Shown here in pieces: positions 30,290-38,038 of a stretch of 64,000 nucleotides of DNA. The notes beneath the pieces are model-generated. The model was given only the letters and a program-made list of their open reading frames with translations, did no database searches and was not told where the DNA came from. This DNA is from an uncultured Spirochaetales bacterium (GTDB lineage Bacteria; Spirochaetota; Spirochaetia; Sphaerochaetales; Sphaerochaetaceae), in assembly GCA_949295125.1 (NCBI GenBank), contig CASFJV010000063.1, positions 49,894 to 113,893 on the forward strand, given 5' to 3'. Position 1 is the stretch's first letter, and every line of letters starts with the position of its first letter. A program made the position numbers and the translations under genes.

Positions 30290-30996
30290 GCGTTCTGATA
30301 AAAGCGGAGAATCTCAGCCTCGGCTATGAGGGCGAGAGTATCCTGGATGGAATCACATTCAGCATAAGTGAAGGGGATTATCTTACGATACTGGGTGAGA
30401 ACGGAGCAGGAAAGAGCACTTTAGTGAAGGCAATACTGTCACTTAATGAACCCCTGAAAGGAGATATAAAGTTCTATTCAGGCCTTAAAAAGAATGAAAT
30501 AGGCTATCTTCCACAGCGCTCAGGTATACAGAAGGATTTCCCTGCAAGTGTTGGGGAAGTGGTACTGAGCGGAAGGATCAACTCATTGAAAGGGAAGTTT
30601 TTCTACACAAAGGAAGACAGGAGAATCGCAGATGAGAACCTTGAGCGTCTTGGGATACTTGGCCTGAAGAAGAAATCCTTTTCAGACCTTTCTGGCGGGC
30701 AGACACAGAGAGCTCTTCTTGCAAGAGCGCTTTCTGCATGCAAGAAACTTCTTCTTCTTGATGAGCCTGTGACAGGACTCGATCCGCACAGCGTGAGTGA
30801 ATTCTACAGGACTGTAGATGAATTGAATGCATCAGGGCTTACTGTCATTATGGTGACGCACGATGTACATCCTGCCCTGAACTCAGCCAGCCATGTAATG
30901 TATCTTGGCAGTGGCTACTTTTTCGGCAGGAAGGAAGATTTCTTCTCCTGCCAGCTTGGAAAGAGGTTTTTAAAGGAGGCGGGACACAATGATTGA
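30286..30996 (+). CDS. znuC: zinc ABC transporter ATP-binding protein
   Basis: A 236-residue ABC ATPase on the cytosolic face. Walker A GENGAGKST (about residues 38-46), Q-loop GYLPQRS, signature LSGGQTQR, Walker B KLLLLDEP and the H-loop His in MVTHDVH are all present. Start is TTG at 30286, overlapping the znuA stop, with a strong AAGGAGG 7 bases upstream. It overlaps znuB by 8 bases. Confidence 0.93.
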   Translation: MSVLIKAENLSLGYEGESILDGITFSISEGDYLTILGENGAGKSTLVKAILSLNEPLKGDIKFYSGLKKNEIGYLPQRSGIQKDFPASVGEVVLSGRINSLKGKFFYTKEDRRIADENLERLGILGLKKKSFSDLSGGQTQRALLARALSACKKLLLLDEPVTGLDPHSVSEFYRTVDELNASGLTVIMVTHDVHPALNSASHVMYLGSGYFFGRKEDFFSCQLGKRFLKEAGHND

Positions 30997-31797
30997 AATG
31001 CTTAGCTATCCATTCCTTCTTAGGGCATTCATAGTAGGGCTTCTTGTTTCCCTCTCAGCATCCCTTCTGGGGGTATCACTGGTGCTGAGAAGGTTTTCCA
31101 TGATCGGGGATGGACTTTCCCATGTCGGTTTTGGCGCCCTTGCCATTGCCTCTGTTCTGGGATTTGCACCCATGCTGTCACTATTCCCGTTGTAGTTATT
31201 GCTGCAATCCTCCTTCTCCGCCTCAGTGATAAAAGCCGGATAGGCTCTGAGAGCATGATAGCCCTGATCAGTTCATCGGCACTGGCTATCGGCATAATGG
31301 CGATATCATATGTTAAAGGGACAAATACTGATATAAACAATTTCCTCTTCGGATCCCTCCTGGCTGTTTCAAGGAATGATGCCATATTTTCAGTAATACT
31401 CTCTTCTATTACCCTGGTTTCATACATTGTCCTCTATCCGAGGCTTTTCGCAATAACATTCGATCCTGCTTTCTCCCGCGCATCCGGTGTCCATACAGAA
31501 CGTTATTTCCTTCTTCTTGCAGTTCTCTCTGCACTCACGGTAACACTCGGAATGAGAATGCTGGGCTCCCTCCTTATAAGTGCGCTGATTATCTTTCCTC
31601 CGCTATCTGCAATGAGGGTGTTCAAGACTTATAAGGCCGTTACTGCTGCAAGTGCCATAATTTCCATTGCTGCATTCATTGCAGGAATGAATCTCTCCTA
31701 TTTTGCCGGAACTCCGGTAGGCGCAAGCATCGTAAGTGTCAATCTTCTGATATTCCTGATCTTCAATACTGTGCGAGTAATCCTTAAAATTGACTGA
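30989..31797 (+). pseudogene. znuB: zinc ABC transporter permease, frameshifted
   Basis: The frame opens as a normal ZnuB permease (LRAFIVGLLVSLSASLLGVSLVLRRFSMIGDGLSHVGFG) and stops at TAG 31193-31195. From about 31170 the next frame carries the rest: PVVVIAAILLLRLSDKSRIGSE, ISSSALAIGIMAIS, and a typical C-terminus. One missing base between about 31169 and 31190, for example one C in the CCC at 31169-31171, explains it. Restored length would be about 269 residues, normal for the family. Since the importer would otherwise lose its channel, an assembly error is as likely as true inactivation. Confidence 0.8.
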
Positions 31798-31822
31798 AGT
31801 TGCCTAAGAAAGTATGGAAAAC

Positions 31823-31905
31823 AGACAAGTTTTTGATAAAATAGCTTAAAATAGACAAGCTAATCAGAAGTAGACGAGTTAATGTAATAGAGTAAAAACT
31901 TGTCT
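31823..31905. repeat. AGACAAG operator-like repeats upstream of tctCBA
   Basis: AGACAAG occurs at 31823-31829 and 31853-31859, AGACGAG at 31872-31878, and the inverse CTTGTCT at 31899-31905. The outer pair reads AGACAAGTT and AACTTGTCT. The cluster lies in the 137-base gap before the transporter operon and probably binds the GntR regulator encoded at its end. Confidence 0.6.
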
Positions 31906-31934
31906 GATATCAATCAGAGGGGAAAGGGAGGATT

Positions 31935-32906
31935 ATGAAGAGGCTGTCTTTTATCTTCATCTCTTTGTTTGTGGCTGCATCCTGCGCCTTTTCAATGGGA
32001 GGCAGCGAGGAAAGTGATCCGGCCTTATGGCCACAAAGGGAGATAACCGTAATTTGTCCATGGGCTGTAGGAGGAGTTGCTGATATCGTCAACAGGAGTC
32101 TTGCTCCTCTTGTGCAGGAAGAGCTTGGCGTTGCAGTTCTGGCGACTAATGAGCCTGGGGCAGGGGGAAATGTTGCCCTATCTAATTTTGCTGTATCAGA
32201 AAATGATGGATATACGTTTATCCTGGGCTGTGAAGGGCCGTTTTCAATACTCCCGAACCTGGAAGACAGTGATTCAATACCATTCAGCTACAGCGACTTT
32301 GAGAATGTCGTGAACTATTACAGTTCCATAATGATACTGACTGCCAATGCAAAACTAGGGCTGAGGACCATTGAAGATATAAGGGAATATGGCAGGGAAA
32401 ACAGGATTACAGTTGCTGTTAACGGGGTCTCCGGAGCAGAGGCATTCCTGATCAGATCTGTCCTGGAGACGATGGATCTTGATTATGTCCTCATCAATTA
32501 CAATGGAGCCAACCTGGCATTGGCCGCATGCAGCAGGGGAGAGACGGATCTTGCTGTTTCCCATCAGAGCCAGGCTCTCTCTGCTGTTGAAAGCGGTGAC
32601 TTGATTCCAATACTCGTTTTTGATGAGAAGAGGACGGATAATGAGCCATTTTTGGATGTTCCATGCCTGGCAGAGCTTGGATATAGGACTTACTTTCCCA
32701 ATACTGCGTGCCTGATGGCTAAAAAAGGCACTGATCCGGAAATTATCGAAAAACTCAGGACTGCTTATCTGAAGGCACTTGATACAGATGAAATTGAAGA
32801 ACTCTATGAGACGCTGCTGATTGAGAAAGATCCGATGGCAGGAAGTGAATATGATGAGCATATAGAGAGGGTTGTAGCCATAGTAAGGAGCACACTTGAT
32901 GAGTGA
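31935..32906 (+). CDS. tripartite tricarboxylate transporter substrate-binding protein (TctC/Bug)
   Basis: A 323-residue exported binding protein. The signal peptide has FVAASC (Cys about residue 17), suggesting a lipoprotein, followed by MGGSEE. The mature start REITVICPWAVGGVADIVNR matches the Bug family ligand loop (usually PxxPGGxxD), and NEPGAGGNVAL is also family-typical. It would bind a carboxylate (citrate-like or other) in the periplasm. A strong GGGAGG precedes the ATG. It overlaps tctB by 11 bases. Confidence 0.9.
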   Translation: MKRLSFIFISLFVAASCAFSMGGSEESDPALWPQREITVICPWAVGGVADIVNRSLAPLVQEELGVAVLATNEPGAGGNVALSNFAVSENDGYTFILGCEGPFSILPNLEDSDSIPFSYSDFENVVNYYSSIMILTANAKLGLRTIEDIREYGRENRITVAVNGVSGAEAFLIRSVLETMDLDYVLINYNGANLALAACSRGETDLAVSHQSQALSAVESGDLIPILVFDEKRTDNEPFLDVPCLAELGYRTYFPNTACLMAKKGTDPEIIEKLRTAYLKALDTDEIEELYETLLIEKDPMAGSEYDEHIERVVAIVRSTLDE

Positions 32907-33360
32907 GAGGAAAACGGTCCGCTTCTCTCCGGACCTTGCAGCATCCATTGTTTTCATCATCTTCTCATCAGCCTTCCTTTTCCTGATGAAGAGGGAAGTA
33001 TATGTGCCTGATGAATCAGGAATCAATGCACGTACGTTTCCTTCCATAGTGCTGTCGCTGATGCTCTTCCTCTCTCTTGTAATGCTTATAAAGGAGATCG
33101 TGCTTATAGTGCTGAAGAAGCCGAGATGTTTTGTGGTGCTGGATATGGCTGAAGAGGGCAGGGCAGTTTCTATATTCCTGATACTTCTCATTTATGCGCT
33201 CTCAATAAGCTTTATAGGATTCCTCATCCCGTCAATCGTATTTCCCCTGATCCTCTGCTTCTTTCTCGGATCGAGGAAAATAAGCCATTTCCTGATCGTT
33301 GGATTGTCATCTTCCGCTATAGTGATGGTTTTCAGGTACATCCTGCATGTGAGGCTCTGA
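32896..33360 (+). CDS. tripartite tricarboxylate transporter small membrane subunit (TctB)
   Basis: A 154-residue protein with four predicted transmembrane helices, the size and layout of TctB. The stretch YVPDESGINARTFPSIVLSL after the first helix is typical (FP at the start of helix 2). It forms the membrane complex with TctA, driven by an ion gradient rather than ATP. Stop and next start overlap as TGATG. Confidence 0.87.
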   Translation: MMSERKTVRFSPDLAASIVFIIFSSAFLFLMKREVYVPDESGINARTFPSIVLSLMLFLSLVMLIKEIVLIVLKKPRCFVVLDMAEEGRAVSIFLILLIYALSISFIGFLIPSIVFPLILCFFLGSRKISHFLIVGLSSSAIVMVFRYILHVRL

Positions 33361-34838
33361 TGCTGAAAGATTCCATTGCACTGCTTTTTACACTTGAGAA
33401 TTTCATATTCATGAATGCAGGCCTCCTTCTTGGAATGATTTTTGGGGCCATTCCAGGACTGACGGTCATACTGTGCATAATCATATTCCTGCCGTTCACT
33501 TATTCTCTTGCCCCTGTCCCATCTTTCCTCTTCCTTCTCGGAATATACTGTGCTGGAAGTTACGGGGGGAGCATTTCTGCAATTCTCATCAGGACTCCGG
33601 GAACGCCGCATGCGACAGCGACAATGCTTGATGGCTATCCGATGACAGAGAAGGGTATGGGGAAAAAGGCTCTTCATGTTGCCCTTTCTGCATCCACATT
33701 CGGCGGCCTGTTCTCTGCCTTCACCCTGCTTCTGTTTGCTCCCCAGGTAGCGCGCCTTTCTGAGACTCTTGGAAGCCCGGACTATTTCCTTGTCTGCCTG
33801 CTAGGACTCACCATCATAGCAGGAGTATCTGGAAAGAGCCTGCTGAAGGGAGTCATATCAGGAACTCTTGGTCTTTTTATTGCGATGATAGGCCTTGATC
33901 CGATGGCGGGAACCACAAGATATATCTTTGGAAACATCAATCTCTATTCAGGAATTGACCTCACTGTCGCACTTATCGGGCTCTTTGCGCTCAGTGAAGT
34001 CCTCAAAAAGGGGCAGAATGGCAAAACAGTGAACAATGTGAAGGAAGATAAGAGCTGGAAGCTCAGCAGGGATGACTATAAGAGGATAGCAAAACCTTCC
34101 CTGATTTCTGCAATCATCGGTGTCATAATTGGAATAATACCCGGAACCGGTGCATCTGAGGCCTCGTTCTTCAGCTATAATGTCGCTAAAGACATGTCAA
34201 AGCATCCTGAAGAGTTTGGAAAAGGCTCAATTGAGGCAGTAGCAGCTGCTGAGACAGCAAACAATGCCGTGACAGGAGCAACACTTATACCCCTTCTGAC
34301 TCTTGGCATACCTGGGGATGCCTGCGTCGCAGTCCTTCTGGGTGCTCTCATGATAAACAATCTCACTCCTGGCCCCTCCCTATTCAGGGAAAATGGGGTT
34401 GTGACATATTCAATCCTTATAGGGCTCATATTCATAAACCTTTTCATGTATATCCAGGGAAGATACCTTTCAAGCATGTTTGCCAAAGCACTGAAGGTTC
34501 CGTTTTCCATTCTCACTCCTATCATAGTGGTGTTCTGCTATGCAGGAGCTTTCAGTGTGAATTCTTCCAGATTCGATATCTTCATATCTGTATTCTTCTC
34601 ACTGCTGTCGTATGTAATGATGAAGCTTGAATTCCCCATAGTCCCGATACTTCTGGGCCTTGTCCTGGGGGATACCATTGAAGAGAACTTCAGGCGGTCA
34701 ATGCTCATCTCTGACGGATCTGCAAAGATCTTTTTTGAGAGCATATCGTCTGTCATCCTGATATTCGCACTTGTCATTGTCTTGATTCTCATCTTCAGAA
34801 GTGAGATGAAAAACAAAAGGAGGGATTATGCCAGCTAA
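33360..34838 (+). CDS. tripartite tricarboxylate transporter large membrane subunit (TctA)
   Basis: A 492-residue inner-membrane protein with about twelve transmembrane segments. It contains the family motif GMIFGAIPGLT near the N-terminus and its repeat GIIPGTGASEA in the middle, plus GIYCAGSYGGSISAILIRTPG. A GGGGGG tract within the SYGGS codons is intact in frame. The regulator gene starts inside its last codons. Confidence 0.93.
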   Translation: MLKDSIALLFTLENFIFMNAGLLLGMIFGAIPGLTVILCIIIFLPFTYSLAPVPSFLFLLGIYCAGSYGGSISAILIRTPGTPHATATMLDGYPMTEKGMGKKALHVALSASTFGGLFSAFTLLLFAPQVARLSETLGSPDYFLVCLLGLTIIAGVSGKSLLKGVISGTLGLFIAMIGLDPMAGTTRYIFGNINLYSGIDLTVALIGLFALSEVLKKGQNGKTVNNVKEDKSWKLSRDDYKRIAKPSLISAIIGVIIGIIPGTGASEASFFSYNVAKDMSKHPEEFGKGSIEAVAAAETANNAVTGATLIPLLTLGIPGDACVAVLLGALMINNLTPGPSLFRENGVVTYSILIGLIFINLFMYIQGRYLSSMFAKALKVPFSILTPIIVVFCYAGAFSVNSSRFDIFISVFFSLLSYVMMKLEFPIVPILLGLVLGDTIEENFRRSMLISDGSAKIFFESISSVILIFALVIVLILIFRSEMKNKRRDYAS

Positions 34839-35943
34839 GACGAAAAAGAGCAAGAAGAACATTGTCATAGACTATGTGATGACATATATAGACCAGTATA
34901 AGTTCACATCCAACAACAAAATTCCAAGCGAGGTATTCCTTACCCAGAGGCTCTCCGTATGCAGGGAAACAGTACGCAAAGCTTTGAAAGTCCTGCAGGA
35001 TGAAGGGCTTCTTTACCGTGTGCATGGCGGCGGCACTTATTTTGACAAGCAGATGGCCCTTTCCCTAAGTGCAATCGACAGCTCTGCTGACTTCAGGATA
35101 GCAATCATCATACAGGGAACGGACCGTGGAGCAAATTCATCTCTTGTCTCTGCTGTGATGGACTACTATTCGAATATCAAGGTGGATATCCGCATATTCT
35201 ATACTGACAACAAGCTCTCGAATGAGAGAAGATGCCTGCTCTCATGCTCTCAGGGGTTTGACGGGATCATCATTGATGGCGTAAAGGCCAGCATGGGCAA
35301 TCCCAATCTTGATGTCTATGCCTCGCTCTACCAGAAAAACATCCCGTTCATCTTCTATAACAATTACTATAGCGATACCCATTACCCTAAAATACTCAAC
35401 AACGATGAGGAGGCGGCTGAGGATCTTGTAGGATCCCTGGCGGAGAAAGGCCATAAGCATATAGCAGGGTTATTCCTTTATGATAACTACCAGGGCGTGA
35501 AGAAATACCAGGGATATGCAAAATCCGTATTCAAGCATGACTGCATATTTGATGATGAATATGTCCATTTCTTCCTAACAGAGGATCTTGTGAATAAGGA
35601 ATCACTGAGCAAGAGCATATGGCAGTTTCTGAAGAAGATCCCTTCATGCACTGCGGTGTGCTGCTGCAATGTGATGCTGTATGAAGCACTGAAAAATACG
35701 ATGATGACTCATAATCTGGTCATTGGCAGGGATCTTTCAGTAGTGTGTTTTGATTACTCTTTTGAAGACTATGAAAGGGAAGGTATTACGTGTACCGTCT
35801 CTAGAAGCTACGAGATGGGACGCCTGGCGGCAAAACGCCTGCTGGAGATGATGAAGGATCCTGATTATAAGAGGAAGGATTACTCTGCAGTCATCTCCCC
35901 GCAGTTCTATAAGGGCACAAGCATAAAGGACATAAGGTTCTAG
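34828..35943 (+). CDS. GntR-type regulator with LacI/periplasmic-binding-like sensor domain
   Basis: A 371-residue regulator. The N-terminal winged helix (about residues 10-75) has NNKIPSEVFLTQRLSVCRETVRKALKVLQDEGLLYRVHGGGTY, typical of GntR. The remainder resembles a LacI/GalR effector domain (IIIDGVKASMGNP, EKGHKHIAGLF, VVCFDYSFED, SYEMGRLAAKRLLEMM), the architecture seen in AraR. Fourth gene of the tct operon and probable regulator acting on the AGACAAG repeats. Stop shares CTAG with the convergent gene. Confidence 0.9.
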   Translation: MPAKTKKSKKNIVIDYVMTYIDQYKFTSNNKIPSEVFLTQRLSVCRETVRKALKVLQDEGLLYRVHGGGTYFDKQMALSLSAIDSSADFRIAIIIQGTDRGANSSLVSAVMDYYSNIKVDIRIFYTDNKLSNERRCLLSCSQGFDGIIIDGVKASMGNPNLDVYASLYQKNIPFIFYNNYYSDTHYPKILNNDEEAAEDLVGSLAEKGHKHIAGLFLYDNYQGVKKYQGYAKSVFKHDCIFDDEYVHFFLTEDLVNKESLSKSIWQFLKKIPSCTAVCCCNVMLYEALKNTMMTHNLVIGRDLSVVCFDYSFEDYEREGITCTVSRSYEMGRLAAKRLLEMMKDPDYKRKDYSAVISPQFYKGTSIKDIRF

Positions 35944-36596
35944 ACAAGGTAGATCAGTATTCCGATATAGAAAAACAGGGATCCAAGAAGCACGAACATA
36001 TGCCATATGCCGTGGTAGTGAGGGATTTTCTTGCATCCATAGAAAACAAGGCCTGATGTATAGCTCACTCCGCCAAGGGCGAGGAATTTTATCAGGCCGG
36101 ACGGAATGTATGGGAAGATGCTTGGGGCAAAGATCACGCAAAGCCATCCCATTATGACATAGAATGCAATGTGCAGCACCCTGAGCTTCTTCCAGAAAAG
36201 TATTGTGATCGCAATTCCTGCAAGGCTTACTGCCCACAGCGCTGCTAAAAGCTTATAGGCAACCGGGCTGCCTATGTATATCAGGATCGGGGTATATGTT
36301 CCTGAAATGAGGATATATATTGTGCTGTGATCGAGGATCCTGAACAGCCTCTTTGCATTCCCTGCTTTCAAGGCATGGTAAAGCGTTGATGACAGGTATA
36401 GGAGTATATTTGATGATGAGAATACTATCATCGCACTCTTGAAGCCGAAAACCTCAACGCTCCTTGTCAGGAAGAGGGTGAGTATGAAAGCGCCAACTGC
36501 AAGTGCAGTTCCGAACAGGTGTGTTACCGTATTGATCTTCTCATCAACCGGATCCGAATATTCAGGAAGAGGTATTTTTCTTTCTAGCCAACTCAT
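35940..36596 (-). CDS. hemolysin III family (PAQR-like) membrane protein
   Basis: A 218-residue inner-membrane protein with seven predicted helices. Family marks are VDEKINTVTHLFGTALAVGAF at the start, SSTLYHAL with Ser/His, RILDHSTIYILISGTYTPI, and GIWHMFVLLGSLFFYIGI at the end. The conserved His/Asp residues form the metal site of the PAQR superfamily. Role in bacteria is unclear despite the name. A weak TAAGGT box lies six bases before the ATG. Confidence 0.9.
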   Translation of the reverse strand: MSWLERKIPLPEYSDPVDEKINTVTHLFGTALAVGAFILTLFLTRSVEVFGFKSAMIVFSSSNILLYLSSTLYHALKAGNAKRLFRILDHSTIYILISGTYTPILIYIGSPVAYKLLAALWAVSLAGIAITILFWKKLRVLHIAFYVIMGWLCVIFAPSIFPYIPSGLIKFLALGGVSYTSGLVFYGCKKIPHYHGIWHMFVLLGSLFFYIGILIYLV

Positions 36597-36667
36597 GCTT
36601 AAACCTTAAAACGAAAAATTTGAGTGAAAAAGAGTTAGAATTTCCTATTTTGCATCCATAGAATGCA

Positions 36668-36696
36668 TTAACTATCCAGTTACCATGCATAGTTAA
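36668..36696. repeat. inverted repeat upstream of J-domain gene
   Basis: TTAACTAT (36668-36675) and ATAGTTAA (36689-36696) are perfect arms 13 bases apart, extended by GCA/TGA. A shorter repeat TTTAC-AG-GTAAA follows near 36724-36735. Candidate operator sites in a 157-base intergenic region. Confidence 0.45.
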
Positions 36697-36741
36697 TGAT
36701 TACTATGCTTAATTTGCCATTCATTTACAGGTAAACTGTGT

Positions 36742-36747
36742 TAGACT
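36742..36747 (+). promoter_or_regulatory. -10 box of J-domain gene, leaderless spacing
   Basis: TAGACT, six bases before ATG 36754, without a Shine-Dalgarno sequence. Confidence 0.45.
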
Positions 36748-36753
36748 GATGGC

Positions 36754-37866
36754 ATGCAAAGAGAGTTTGAAGAGCAGCTTAGGAGAACATTCTGTTCAAG
36801 CATTTCGGATGTCAGGATCCGTGCAGTGGATAAAATAGAAGTCGATGCAGTCCTGGATGGCAAGAAGAGGACTGCAGATATCTTTGAAGGCATTATCAAG
36901 AATGATATCTTCCGCCTTTACATGAAAACCATAAGATTCAATAAGACATTCTTCAAGGAGGAGGAAGAGTTTTCCACATATGAATTCAACAGGACTGCCT
37001 GTCCGCCATTTACAATAGACAAGGTTCTGCTTCTTCTTCACCAGGCGGGGTATTCAGTGCCAGAAAGCCTCTATGAGGTGGGGAAGGAAAACTACGAAGT
37101 TCCTGAGAGCGTGATTAAAAAGAGTGAGTGGGGAAAGGCAAAATTCTTCCAGAACCTGAGAAAGATGGATATACAGTCATTAGGCCTTAAACTCTCATAC
37201 AAGGAAGAAAGGGAAGGGCATTTCATGCTGTGCGCTGCTGTCAATGCTCCTTGCCCTGTGGATCTTGGAAAGCTGAAAAGCCTTGATCTTGGAATACTTG
37301 ACTATAAGAGGGAAGTTGGAAAAGAGAAAAAGGACGCTATTATCAGGTATATGAATGCCCTGAATACGTACGCAATGCATTCAGGACTTGAGATCTTCAA
37401 TATTGTGGATTATATGACGCTTATTGAAGCCATGCAGGAAAGGGTGGAAGGAGGCAGTTTTTCCATAACAATTGAAAAGGCAAGGAGTAAGTACTCACGC
37501 CTTAATCCCGATTTTGGCGGAAACAGCTACAAGGACTACGGAATAGAGCTGACGCCTCTTGATTTTGCCTGGTATGTGGATCTTTTTTCTGACAGCGATT
37601 CAGAGCGTTCTGAGTTTTTCAGGTATTATGACAGCATTATGAAAGAAGATGAGACGGATGTGACTGATGGCTATCTTGCTGTCCTTGGCCTTGACAGGTC
37701 CGCATCAATGGAAGACATCGAGAAGGCATACAGGAAGAAGATCATGCATCTTCATCCTGATAAGATCGCCTCTTATGATCTGGATCCTGCATTCATTGCT
37801 TTTGCCAATACTGAGACTGCAAAAGTGAATGAGGCATATGAAAAACTTAAAATGCTGTTCAGATAG
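36754..37866 (+). CDS. protein with C-terminal J domain and unknown N-terminal region
   Basis: A 370-residue cytosolic protein. The last 65-70 residues are a DnaJ domain (GYLAVLGLDRSASMEDIEKAYR) with the essential HPD in HLHPDKI, expected to stimulate an Hsp70 partner. The first 300 residues are not recognised. They lack the Gly/Phe and zinc-finger regions of DnaJ and have no membrane anchor of DjlA type. A J domain at the extreme C-terminus suggests a specialised client-recruiting co-chaperone. A possible leaderless promoter and inverted repeats lie upstream. Its 3' end overlaps the small gene on the other strand. Confidence 0.85.
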   Translation: MQREFEEQLRRTFCSSISDVRIRAVDKIEVDAVLDGKKRTADIFEGIIKNDIFRLYMKTIRFNKTFFKEEEEFSTYEFNRTACPPFTIDKVLLLLHQAGYSVPESLYEVGKENYEVPESVIKKSEWGKAKFFQNLRKMDIQSLGLKLSYKEEREGHFMLCAAVNAPCPVDLGKLKSLDLGILDYKREVGKEKKDAIIRYMNALNTYAMHSGLEIFNIVDYMTLIEAMQERVEGGSFSITIEKARSKYSRLNPDFGGNSYKDYGIELTPLDFAWYVDLFSDSDSERSEFFRYYDSIMKEDETDVTDGYLAVLGLDRSASMEDIEKAYRKKIMHLHPDKIASYDLDPAFIAFANTETAKVNEAYEKLKMLFR

Positions 37867-37990
37867 CTGCAGGAACTCCGGCTTTCTCTGCTATCATCAG
37901 CTCCTTCCTGATAACCTCAATTACAGCAGGGACTGCTTTTACTCTGATGTCGGGAACATGTTTTTCTTTTACTATGATTGATTTTGTCAT
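37859..37990 (-). CDS. 43-residue small protein
   Basis: A short open frame opposite the tail of the J-domain gene, starting MTKSIIVKEKHVPDI and ending with AEKAGVPAAI. A very strong ribosome site, AAAGGAGGGAAA, stands directly before the ATG, which is the main reason to call it. The predicted product is basic to neutral, with one likely amphipathic helix in the middle (VIEVIRKELMIAEKAG) and no membrane segment. Its stop overlaps the convergent gene by 8 bases. I recognise no family. It could be a regulatory or ribosome-associated small protein. Confidence 0.55.
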   Translation of the reverse strand: MTKSIIVKEKHVPDIRVKAVPAVIEVIRKELMIAEKAGVPAAI

Positions 37991-38026
37991 TTTCCCTCCT
38001 TTCTACTCATAGTTTACCATATCTGG

Positions 38027-38032
38027 TAAGAT
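38027..38032 (+). promoter_or_regulatory. -10 box of mnmA, leaderless spacing
   Basis: TAAGAT, six bases before ATG 38039; no Shine-Dalgarno sequence in the intervening bases. Confidence 0.5.
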
Positions 38033-38038
38033 CGTGTT

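Noticed and set aside
33560..33575. GGGGGG tract in tctA as a phase-variable site
   Set aside because: The reading frame is intact, the tract encodes conserved Gly-Gly, and six G's are short for efficient slippage.
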